Assembly: GCA_002786025.1 (NCBI GenBank)
Contig: NHNW01000001.1
Location: 1,488,001 to 1,552,000 of the forward strand
Direction of reading: 5' to 3'
Length of the DNA stretch: 64,000 nt
Origin: Zasmidium citrigriseum
Lineage: Eukaryota > Ascomycota > Dothideomycetes > Mycosphaerellales > Mycosphaerellaceae
Shown in pieces: positions 48,851 to 58,832 of this stretch. Below the pieces are notes generated by a model, which worked only from the letters and a program-made list of their open reading frames with translations, was not told the DNA's origin and did no database searches. The translations under genes and the position numbers were made by a program. Positions within the stretch are counted from its first letter, which is position 1, and the number at the start of each line of letters is the position of its first letter.

Positions 48851-49275
48851 CGAGGTATATACTAGCCTACTAACTAAGGGATAGCGTAGGAGTATATAAC
48901 CGTTCTCTTATAAACCTCGAGGGATTTTAGGAGATACGATCGCTAGTATCCTATTACTATACTAGCCGCTAAAGATAGCCGTATCTAAGTCTATTTTATA
49001 AAGCTAAAGTAGATACTAGCCTATATAGATATATTTATATCCTCGCTCTTTAGTAAGACTCTACCGTATACTATCTAAAATCGCTTCTATATATCGTTCT
49101 TTTCGCTATCTTAGTATAACTCTAGTAAGATATAGGTTTTATACTCGAAGGCGGGTATAAGTATTAATAAAGAAGGTATTAGCTACGGTTATTATATATA
49201 GCGCGTCTACGAAGGACGTAATATTATTACTAAGTATAAACGGTCCGCCTATAGTAAAAGCCCCGATTAGACGAT

Positions 49276-49304
49276 ATTAACCCTAAGAAACCCTTAGGGT
49301 TAAT
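49276..49304. repeat. Hairpin with telomere-like arms
   Basis: ATTAACCCTAAG, a 5-nt loop, then CTTAGGGTTAAT: a perfect 12-bp stem containing one TAACCCTA/TTAGGGTTA unit. Probably part of a foldback structure, not a telomere. Confidence 0.6.
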
Positions 49305-50085
49305 AGAAATTACTCTAATCGAAGAGACTATACTATCTATAGTCGAGTCTAAAGGGATATACTCGTCTTTTTATATTAGAGTAGTATAAAAAACGTAGCC
49401 TATTAATATTAGTAGCCTTATTACGCTTAGAAACGTTAGTCTCTATAAGTTATAGGCGTTTAATCTACGGTGCTACGCTTTTAAATATATAGATTGTTTT
49501 AACTCTTTCGAATATACTATACTAAAAAGATTAGTTAGGCGTAAAGAGTATATAAAAAGTAGTATATTAAAGAGGATAGATAGGGCTAAAGAGAACGTAA
49601 AAAGATAGTACTTATAGAGCTTCTTCCGGATACGACCCTTCTTTCCCTCCTCGCCCTTATCTATAGTTTAGAGGCAGACTTAGGGGGGTTTACGCTTACT
49701 TAGCCTAGAACTACTACCTATATAGCGATACTAGTACTAGAGTAGCTACGCGCCCCTCCGAGACTCTACCCTCTACTATATTAGGCTACTAGGTCCTTTT
49801 ATTAGTAGAAGGCGAGGTTATTAGGGTTATATATATAGCAAATAGTAGTACTTAAATCGTTTAATATCGTTCGTTATTTAAGTCTATTAATCGTTTAGCT
49901 TACGTCGTTACTCTAGCCTTAACCTAGTACGACTTCTAGCCTTTCTAACCTTCTAGCCTTTCCTATAAGAAGGGAAGGTACGGAAGGGTTTAAGTATATA
50001 TATATATTCGCGGTCCCTCGTCTACTAATTAGACTATAAGGATATATCGATAAATACGAGCGTCTAGTAACTTAGATACTCTAAG

Positions 50086-50208
50086 CCTCTTATAGTCGGT
50101 TATTCGTTTCGTCGATATAGATAGACTTATTAAAATAGTTATACTAGCGCCTAGAGCTACGAGACTATAAGGTACCTATTAACGAAACGTATAACCGACT
50201 ATAAGAGG
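50086..50208. repeat. 123-bp palindromic element, copy 2
   Basis: Inverted repeats CCTCTTATAGTCGGTTATTC... and its complement ending at 50208, same length as copy 1. Most differences from copy 1 are RIP-type, and flanks about 80 bp either side are also similar. Confidence 0.75.
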
Positions 50209-51199
50209 TATAGTAGGTTAGAGTTACTAAACGCTCGTATTTCGAGGGTATCGCTATAGGCTAATAGTCTTTCTTTTTACCTTCTAACTACTTAGTACTA
50301 TTTATTTTTAGATAATACTAAGTTAGTAAGTTATACGGAGCAAAGTAAGACGATTGCTATCGAGAGAACTAATAAGTAGATAATTTAAATAAATACCCGT
50401 TTAAGCTAGATCCCTTTTATATATAGAGTAGTATACTATATTAGATTATTATCTACTATAGCGAGCTTATCTTTAGTACTAGCTTAAAACTATTATAACC
50501 CTTTCGAACTATAAATACCTAAAGCTAATTAATTACGCCTTCGAGTATAGTAACCCTTATCTATAAAGCGCGGAATTCTATAATATTAACCTCGTTTAGC
50601 TATTCTACCTCGATAACCGAAGACAACGTAGGCGAGTTATTAATAACGGCGTAGTAGGGACGTAGTTATAGAGTCTTCCTACCTCTTATATAAACTCGAT
50701 AGAGGGACGGCGGAGTAATACTTCGTCGTAGGCGAACTAGAGTAGCTATCTTAACTATAGTAGGAGTTAGGTTACTATTAGACTCTAAACCGAGTAAATC
50801 TACGACCTAAGCGTTAGTATATTAATACTAGTAATATATTAGTTTAATTATATCTCGTATTAAGTATTTAAACTCGATATATAACTTACTAGTATAATAA
50901 AGGGTCGTTTAGACAGATAATACGAATATTAGTACTAAGCTAGTATAGGTATTAAGGGAGAAGATAGATAGCGCGCCGTAAAGTTCGAGCTTAACGTAGC
51001 GTATAGGCCGCGTAAACGCGAGTTTACGCGGGGATTCGCGCTAAAACTCGATACTAGTCCTATTTAAGTAGAGGTAAATAATACGTATCCGCGCGATCCT
51101 ATTCTATAATAAGCTCTTACTCGCGTCTAATACTACCTCTTCTACGTCCTTTACTTACTACTCGATTTCCTTCCTAGCTAACCCTATTATTTACTATAT

Positions 51200-52980
51200 A
51201 AGTATTAATAGCCGTAGCTTGTCTATAATATATAATAGCTAATACCTTACTTTATATTATCTACTCTAACGACTTTAACGACTACGTTAACGACGAATTA
51301 TTCGTCGATAACGGAAGAGACTCTAATATTAACGACGAGTTAGAGGGTAAAAGCGAGAACGAGCTCGTCTATAGTTATATCGCCTCTATAGTCCGAGTAA
51401 CTAACGTCTATATATATTAGTAACTAGCTTATTAGCGTACGACTAATTGAATTATAGATATACGAAGGTTATAGTCGATAGAAGCGTAAGTATTAGTCTT
51501 CTAGACGGTTATCTCGCCTAGCTAATACGTAATACTCGTAACGAGACGGCCTAAGAATAAAGAAACATAAGGCTAGCGGTCGTAGCTAGTATTTATTATA
51601 AAGTAGCGTTCTATCTACGGATACCGTAGTACTATTAACCGCGACTAGTTAAAAGATACGTAAATAGCGTCTAAAGCCCTACTAGTAATATATCTACGAC
51701 GAGGTTTAGATAGAGTTATATACTACTCTTCTCTAAGGCGAATAGGGCTTCGATACTATAATAGTACTACTCGAAAACGACGTTAACTTTATTAATATAA
51801 TCGTTCGATAATAGTAAGATATCTAGAATACTAAGGCTAAGATCGAAGGTAATATCGAATAGATACTAAAGAAGCTAGATAGTAAATATATAGTTACGGT
51901 ATATTTAATATCGCTACTATAGTATAGAACTAACGATACATAAACCTAGTTTCGAGATAGGATACGTTAGTATCGGAATAACGTAAACGATAAGATTAAA
52001 GATAGGATACTTACTAAGGCCGTATTTCGAGAAAAGACTCTAGTATAATAAGAATAGGTAGTAAAGTAGCTAGATAATAGCGCCTCGTTCGAATACCTAC
52101 CTAGAAAACTAGTATATATAGCTACTAATATAGTAGGGCCTACTAACGGAAGTAATAGTAAGCTCGATATTTAACGCTACTAATTATCGACTATATTAAT
52201 TATACTTTCTATTTAGGTAAGGGTATTAGCGACTAAATCTATACCTAGCTATAATAGTAAACTATTAACGAGTTTATACTACTATCGGTCGTTACGACGA
52301 TATATATCTAGTTATAGAGGTTTAAGCGTAGCCCTACGCGTCCAATTATAAAAGGTATCGTATAGGAGAAGTTTAACTTAAGTAAGGCTAATATCTATTT
52401 AGTAATAAAGAGAAATAGATAGAATATATACTCTACCTAGTAGAGATAGACGATCTTAGCTAAGGTAACGAGGCGAGTCTTTAGTAAGGTAGATACGGAT
52501 ATTTACGAATAGGAAGAAGGCGATATCGACTACGCCGCTATCTAGCGGGCGACTACTCTCGATACCCTTAACGACTTCCTTAGTACGGACTAAGAAGTCG
52601 ACTAAGCCCCGCTAATAGTATTAGAGATAACCGCCTAGGGTAAGCTACCTCGAACGATTAGATAGTATAAGGCTAATATAAACTCTTATTCCGATAGCCG
52701 ATTTAACTAAGGCGATTCCTACTAGACGAGGTTCTTCCGTAGACGACGACGATAGCGGCTACTCTAGCTAACTCGACGGATTGTTACTAAGTAACCTATT
52801 AGAACTCGATAGCCTAGATCTAGAGTCCCTATTACTAGTATCTACTATCGGAGTATAGCTATTAGCCGAGGGCCCGGTTAAACCCTTAACGCTAACTATA
52901 ATAATAGTAGAACGGGTATATTAAGAATAGCGGTTAGTATACTATACCTAACGTAATACCTATAACGTTAATAAGATATA
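51200..52980 (+). pseudogene. Unidentified plus-strand coding relic
   Basis: Plus-strand frames show coding-like pieces broken only by TAG/TAA: YSNDFNDYVNDELFVDNG, SNINDELEGKSENELVYS and, further on, RNNVNDKIKDRILTKAVF. The acidic N-terminal part and basic later part resemble a regulatory or Gag-like protein. No family recognised; frame shifts are likely and limits are approximate. Confidence 0.35.
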
Positions 52981-53448
52981 TATATAGATCTATCTAGCTA
53001 AACGTCTAGAAGCTTAGCTTATAGGAAGAGATTAAAAGGGAAGTAAAGGCCTAAATTAGTAATCTAGAAGGGTAGTATCTATAGTACTTTAAGGGGTTTT
53101 AGCGAGTAAAGACGGGGCGTTCGAAGATAGTATAGGGCGAGATAGTATTCGATAATAGGACTATAAATAGGCTAAAGGAAAGGATTACTATAAAGGAGGT
53201 AGGAACGCCGTTATCTATCGTTATATATTAGGTATAGATAGACGGATAAGGGGATACGGACGTATTATCTAGGTTAGTTACTTCTAATTAAACGTATATA
53301 GTATATAATATTATAATAATCGTTAACTAGTTTTAATCGATTATTATAACTCCTACGAGCTAATACTATAAGTTAGAGCCTTTAAGAGTCGGACGAGTAT
53401 TAATAATACGAAACAATCTATACGATACGTATCGCTCTAAGAATATCG

Positions 53449-53601
53449 ATATTACGCCGCGCTAGCTATACGTATAACGCGGCGTTAAACCCTTTACGCC
53501 GCGTAATAGCTATATCCTCCTACTTATAATAGATCTACTACTTCCGTACGAACGTATAGTTAACGACGTAGTATACGGACGATTACCGCGGCGTAATATT
53601 A
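53449..53601. repeat. Inverted repeat ATATTACGCCGCG / CGCGGCGTAATAT
   Basis: 13-bp arms about 127 bp apart, with a third copy of the core (TTACGCCGCGTAAT) between them near 53504. Possible terminus or hairpin of a small DNA element near the right end of the 22-kb insertion. Confidence 0.5.
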
Positions 53602-53748
53602 TGTTTCTAGCCGTATACTATAACTACGGCGAGCTAAGGAGACTAACTAATTTCTATACTTACGTAAGGTATACTAAGTAGCTTAGGCGCGGAAAAAAAC
53701 GAGCCTAAGTAGCTTAGGGTCTAGTAAGGGACCTAAGCTAAGTAAGGA

Positions 53749-53799
53749 GAGCGAGTAAGTTAAGTACGGCTAAGCGGCTTAGCCGTACTTAGCTCGCTC
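53749..53799. repeat. Palindrome at the right edge of the 22-kb insertion
   Basis: TAAGTACGGCTAAGC, one base, then its exact reverse complement (53761-53791), with outer arms GAGCGAG and CTCGCTC. Similar GGCTAAGCGG words occur at the left edge (about 31570), so this may mark the insertion end in the gypsy gag. Confidence 0.6.
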
Positions 53800-53829
53800 G
53801 GGTTTATAGTTTTCTAGACGCGCGTACTA

Positions 53830-54545
53830 TCGCTTACTCGTTTCGCGTACGAGGTATATAATACTATATAGCGTCTTCGCCTTATCTATACTATATATTC
53901 GCCTAGATAGGCTAAAGATTAGGTCTAAATCTCGAAGGAACAATCTAGCTTCCTTAATAGACGTAGCCTTATAGAATACGAGCTCCTTAAGCTTTAGACG
54001 CGCCCTACCTATAAAAGTAACTAGCTCTTCTCCTATAAAGGACGAGATAGCTAAGGGTTCGCGTCTATAGAGGAGAGGACTCTTATCTCGCTATCGTCGT
54101 AGTAGCGTCTAACTTACGTTATTATCGTTATCGTTATTATTATCGTCGTCTCCGTCGTCTAACCTATCTAGGTCTAGAGTTAGGTTCGTAGGGGGTTACC
54201 CTACGGCGCGCTTAAGTTTCGCGATACCTACTCGTAAGGTACTAGCTTCTACGTCTCGCTATAGGGTAGCGTACTCTTACTAAAGGCGATCGAGCTCTTA
54301 GTTAGGCGTTTCGCTATCGTCGTTATTACGGTTTTTATTCGAAGCGCCTAGCGCGTTACTATTATTATCCGCGTTTATATCCCCTTTAGGATTAGGCTTA
54401 GTAGGGCCTTCTTTATCGCTAATCTAAGTCTAACTATCGTTTAAAGGGTACTACGCCCTAGCTAAGGCTCGCGTATAAGTAGCTATCGAAGGGCTAGTAA
54501 TAGTAGTTTAGGCTCTTAGCGCTATATCGTTAGGGTTCTATAGAC
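53830..54545 (-). pseudogene. Gypsy Gag, N-terminal part
   Basis: The minus-strand frame reads SIATYTRALARA, KEGPTKPNPKGDINADNNSN, ELDRL, EYATL and DVEASTL, then ARLFLRDLDLIF and DKAKTLYSIIYLVRE. Polar head followed by the helical Gag core, continued after the insertion by the part near 31570. Confidence 0.65.
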
Positions 54546-54570
54546 TACGACTATTAGGAGAAATTAGAAC

Positions 54571-54958
54571 TATAAAAACGAGCTAGTACTCTATATATAG
54601 AGGAAGCTAGTACGGAAAGGCTATAACGTACGCGTAATATAGTAGAGTAGCTATCTACTTAAAGGGTATATCGTAGTATATAGAACGCCCTCGACTAAAC
54701 CGAGGGTTAGAAGATAAACTAATTTCTACCTTTTACTCGAGACGTATACGTCTCTTATTTAAATCTCTATCGTACTAGACCTACGGGGATCTAATATACT
54801 AGGATCTACGGCTCTCTATTTCTATTCTCCGTACTAAGGTATATAACCCCTACGATTCGTAGGTATTACGCCTAACCTCTTTCCCCTAGCTAATTAGATC
54901 TACTAACCTAGCTACTAAGACTAGGCTTCTAACCTTACCTCCTAATCCTACCTTTATA
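54571..54958 (-). repeat. Gypsy LTR, right copy (5' LTR)
   Basis: 388 bp, same ends and length as the left copy. Confidence 0.9.
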
Positions 54959-54963
54959 CGCGC
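54959..54963. repeat. Target-site duplication CGCGC (right) of the gypsy element
   Basis: Identical to 25396-25400. Confidence 0.9.
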
Positions 54964-57900
54964 TTTAAAGCGGAGGATTTCGCCTACTAGACTATACTTA
55001 AGTTTATATACCTACTTACCGCGAAGGATCTTATAGTTAGAGGGTACGATAACTAGCGTCTAAGTCTAGTTAGTATTAATTAAGTCGACTTCTTCCTTTA
55101 TAGCGCCCCTCTAGTCTTCCTAATAGTAGTCGTTTTTAGCTTATTTATACGACTTAGGTTCGAGTAGTTCTTTAGCGGCGGTAGCTATAAAGGCTAATAT
55201 TTAGATCTATAATAGCTAGTATTAATAGTCCTCGAATCGTTCTAAGCGGAACTCCCCTCGACTACTCCTTTTTAGTAGTTAGAGTTCTAGATATTAGCCT
55301 AAGATCTCGTATTATAACTACGTTATTAGTAAGTTACCCCTTTCGGTAGAGGAGTTCGTCTAGTTATCCGTTCTATTACTACCGTTATCTTTAGACTAAG
55401 GATAGTTAGGACTTTCGTTATCCGACGATAGTTCTACCTCCTCTATAGCTAAAGTTAGAAGTTTAGGCGGTTAGTAAGGGGACTTAGCGTTTCGACGAGT
55501 CTTACGGAACGTTACGTTTAATAATCGAATAATCCTACTATCGTCTCGTAGGAGGCGGTAGATTTTAGAGCCCTTATAGCTAATAAGTCGATAGCGCTAT
55601 ACCCGTTCGTTAACGAGCTTCTTTCTCTTATTAGACGTTTTAAGGGTAAAAGCTTCGTAGCCGATTATTTTTAGATAGCGGAGATCTAGGCGTTAGCTAG
55701 TCTAGGCTTCCTCTAGCGTCTTATTAGTAAACTTCGAGGATAGGGAGACGTTTCGTAAATAGGTAATAGTATAGAGTACTTTAGGCTAAAGGTTCTTTAG
55801 TAATCTAGATATAATTATAGTAGGATAGAGTTTATTAATAAGTACTCGGTTAAGAGATTCCGTAGCGCCGTTCTACTAGTATTACTCTAGCGCTAAGTAT
55901 TCTATTTAGATACTATTCTCCTTTACCTAATTTATAAACTCTATCGACTAGTTTTCGCCGACGTTATTAAGGTAGATTAGCTTATACTTCCTTTCCCCCG
56001 ACTTCTTATATTTAGTAACGTATACTCTAATCTCGCTAAAGGCTTCGGTCTTATATTTTAAGGGAATAGCCTCTACTTTCTAAGTCGCTATATTAAGAAT
56101 AGTAAGGAAGTATCGTTTACCGTTAAGGCTAGGCTCGGTAGGTCCCTAAATATTAGAGTAGAGTACCTCTAATAGCTTCTAGCCGATACGGAGAGTTCTA
56201 GAGTATACCGTTTCTAGTATCTTACCTAGAGCGTACGCTTCGTACGTATACTCTAACTAGTAATCGTCTATTCTAGTAACTAGCTTTATAAGCTTCTTAA
56301 TATTTTGCTTACTAAGATATCCTAGTCGTTTATACTAGAGTTAGAGCTTAGGGTCGATAATCCCCTTAGCGGCGACGTTATATAGTAGATTAGTATTCGA
56401 CTCTTCCTAAATATCTAGGAGGTAAAGGCCTCCCTTTACTATTACTAGGAAAGGAACTCCGTTAATATTAATAGTAAAGCCCCTCTTTCTAAAAGTAAGG
56501 GAGGGCTTAACGTTCTAGTAGATCTATAATAGAGAGATTAGGTTATATCTAGCGTTAGGGCTATAGTAAATATCTCGAAGTTCGAGTATAACCTTCTCTC
56601 TACTAATATCTACTAGTAACTCGATAGTTCCTCTTCCTTCGATTCGTAGCTTAGTTCTGCTAATACCGTCTATATCTAATAGGTAAGCCTTTACGAATTT
56701 CGTAAAGACGCTCTTATTACTAGTTAGGTAATTAGTATACCTAGTATTAAATATCTATACTTTATCGAGGTTTAGTCGATTCTTACGTTTTATAGCTATT
56801 ATAGCGACCTTCCGCTTCTTACCGCCGTCCTTTTTGTCCTACTTATCTAATCTTAGCTTCTTCTTAGAGGGATCTTTAGTATAGTAGTCGGACTCGTAAT
56901 AGTATAGTTTCTAATAGAAGGTATACTACTTTACTATTATAAGGTAAGTATCTAGATTTCTAGATTACTAGAACTCGCTAATAGCGGTATAGGCTTATTA
57001 TAGTACTAGAGGAGGCTAATTTAGTCTCCTTATAAGTAGTCTAATAGAATCGCCGTTTATCTCGATCTCTACTTTATAGGCTTCTCGGATAGTATCCTCG
57101 AGAGTTATACTAGCTCGTTTAGGCTAGTTACCTATAGCTCGTACGGGTAGTACTTAGTAAGTTTGTCTAAAGGTAGTTTAGAAGGTATTAAACGCTAGTC
57201 CTAGGCCGTTAAGGAATTTCTATACTACGATTAGCTCTAGAAGTGCTAGGTTAGTATAGATTTAAGTTAACTTGTCTCGAATTTCTATTACCTTATCGCT
57301 ATAGTTAGAAACTCCCTTATAGTCTACTATTATAAGGTTATAGAATTGCCTTATTAGCTTAGTAAAGAGTCTAGTACCTCTATCGCTATAATACTCTTCT
57401 AGGGTTATAAAAGCGGTAATAACGGTAGTAGATCCTTTAGTAAGCTTATAGGCCCTATAGCTATATATATAGCGTAGTACGGCGAGATAATATATCTACT
57501 TCTTCTTCTACTTCTAGTAAGCGTTATCGTCGACTACTCTAGCGGCGGTATAAGTGTCCTTAAGTTCTTAATTAAGTACTTCGTTATAGCTAGCTATATT
57601 AATATAGTTAGTAATTGCTTCCTTCTATAACGCCTATTAAGCGCTCTTAGAGAGCTTAATAATTAATCTAAGTAAAATACCTCTAGAGGAGGTTTTATTA
57701 TCTTTAGATATCTTTATCGAGTAAGGCTTTCTTCCGTACCCTAACGCTATAGTTCGTCCTATATAGAAAGTACTTAAGTACGACTTATCTAGTACTTAGC
57801 CCTTCTTCGGTAAGAGCCTATAGGAGTAACTTATCCTCGTTAGGCTTCTACTTCTTATCTTTTTTAGCTTAAGGCTTAGGAGACCTTTTACGTTTCTTTA

Positions 57901-58680
57901 AAGACGATTAAGGAGTTAGCGAGCGTTAGATAGGCGACTAGGCTAGTACTTCCTTTAATAGTAAAGTAGTCTAATAGTCTAGTTAGTTTAGCTCGTAGCT
58001 AAAGAGTTCGTAATCCTTAATAGAGGTAGAGATAGATATTATAGATATAGTATTACTCTTAGTATTATTCGAGGAATTAGTATACGTCTCTAAAGACTCG
58101 TAGTTAGTGTCTTTTCCTATAGTAAAGACGTATTCGAACTAGGAATCGTAGAAATAGGAAAAATCCTAAGGATTAAAGGTTTAGTAGATAGTAGGTAGCC
58201 TTAGTAGACGCTAACGGAGGGTCGGTAGTTTATAGTCTAATAGTAGTAATAGAAGGGATAGGTATTGTTCCTCTCTATCTTTCTAAGGGTTAGTAGGTTT
58301 ATTTATAAGTCCTAGCTTAGCGTATAGGGGTATCTTAGCGGCTAGTTATCTAAAGAAAAGAGAGCGGCTAGTAGGCGGCTAGGAGATTGTTTTTAAATCT
58401 TCCCTACCTCCTTACGCTAGTCTAATCTACTTTTCTAAGATAGATTAATTTCCTAGCCTCCTATATTATTTCCTAGCCCCCTTAGCGTTTTACTAGCCTC
58501 CTCTTAGCGAATTACTAGCTACCGCTATTTTAAAGCGGTAGAAAGTAGAAGAGGATAATAGTATAAGAGAGCGTTAATTAAACACCTATCTATAGTCCTT
58601 TATAAGTAGATAAGAGCTAAGTTAGCGATTATAATTTATCTTAGCGGAGTAGTAGTAATAACTTAGCTTAAGTAGCGCCC
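54964..58680 (-). pseudogene. Copia Gag, integrase and reverse transcriptase (N-terminal part) relic
   Basis: Minus-strand pieces in order: Gag region (58600-57000, little recognisable), integrase with RLGYLSKQNIKKLIKLV, YEAYALGK, LLEVLYSNI, KRYFLTILN, YLNNVGENQS and the QNGATESLNR box. Then the linker and the reverse transcriptase start with TLVIVPSNYKILRGK, YKLKYS and EILRFKAR. It breaks at the CGCGC duplication and resumes at 25400. Integrase before reverse transcriptase is the copia order. Confidence 0.85.
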
Positions 58681-58682
58681 CT

Positions 58683-58696
58683 CTAGGCTTATAACC
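58683..58696 (-). promoter_or_regulatory. Primer-binding site of the copia element (half-tRNA-iMet type)
   Basis: Minus strand GGTTATAAGCCTAG abuts the 5' LTR. Reversing two RIP changes gives the GGTTATGAGCCCAG type complementary to the anticodon region of initiator tRNA-Met, as used by copia-group elements. Confidence 0.7.
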
Positions 58697-58827
58697 TATT
58701 AAAAATGTGTCTTAGCATAGTAATTAATTGCACAAAGGAGCTATCTAGGGAGTGACTAGCTACTTATATAAGAGGTAAATGAGTGGCTGGGGATTAGTAA
58801 TGGCTCCCTTGCTGGGCCATTTCAACA
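58697..58827 (-). repeat. Copia LTR, right copy (5' LTR)
   Basis: 131 bp. The first 30 bases (inner end) carry the RIP changes; the outer 94 bases keep TG and CA, including the terminal TTTCAACA. Confidence 0.9.
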
Positions 58828-58832
58828 GGAGG
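58828..58832. repeat. Right target-site duplication of the copia element
   Basis: GGAGG, matching AGAGG at 22572-22576 apart from one RIP-type change on the left. Confidence 0.75.

Larger units (their letters stand above)
36700..50290. repeat. Two tandem diverged 7.3-kb units (SNF2 helicase plus 3' module)
   Basis: Three anchors recur in the same order and orientation: the AGCGTAGA(C/T)(G/A)TACTATACTTA region at 36790 and 44145 (offset about 7,355), ACTAAGGGATAGCGTAGG at 41603 and 48873 (offset 7,270), and the 123-bp palindromic element at 42784 and 50086 (offset 7,302). Unit A is about 36700-42990, unit B about 44050-50290. Divergence far exceeds RIP alone, and the sequence between 42990 and 44050 (foldback element) is not shared. 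Confidence 0.7.
25401..54958 (-). mobile_element. Chromodomain Ty3/gypsy retrotransposon nested in the copia element, itself split by about 22 kb
   Basis: Two 388-bp LTRs (25401-25788, 54571-54958) begin TATAAA and end TTTATA, the RIP-changed forms of TGTAAA...TTTACA, with a perfect CGCGC duplication. Minus-strand order: Gag start 54545-53830, then after the internal insertion Gag end 31570-30900, reverse transcriptase and RNase H about 30900-29000, integrase about 28550-27430 and a chromodomain about 27360-27230. Without the internal 22 kb the element would be about 7.3 kb, normal for a fungal chromovirus. Saturated with RIP stops. Confidence 0.88.
22577..58827 (-). mobile_element. Ty1/copia LTR retrotransposon carrying nested insertions; heavily RIP-mutated
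   Basis: Bounded by 131-bp LTRs that begin TGTTGAAA and end TTTCAACA, flanked by a 5-bp duplication. The polypurine tract adjoins the left LTR and the primer site adjoins the right LTR, so the element reads on the minus strand. Excluding the nested 29.6-kb insertion it is about 6.7 kb. Fragments of integrase, reverse transcriptase and RNase H are recognisable in order. CpA and TpG are almost absent, stops are everywhere and CpG is kept, the classical RIP outcome. It cannot encode functional protein. It lies inside a host gene. Confidence 0.9.

Noticed and set aside
49276..49304. TTAGGG-like words as telomere remnant
   Set aside because: Only one unit per arm in a hairpin; no tandem array.
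22577..58827. Whole AT-rich block as centromere or isochore of other origin
   Set aside because: LTR pairs, target duplications and CpA/TpG loss explain it as RIPed transposons.
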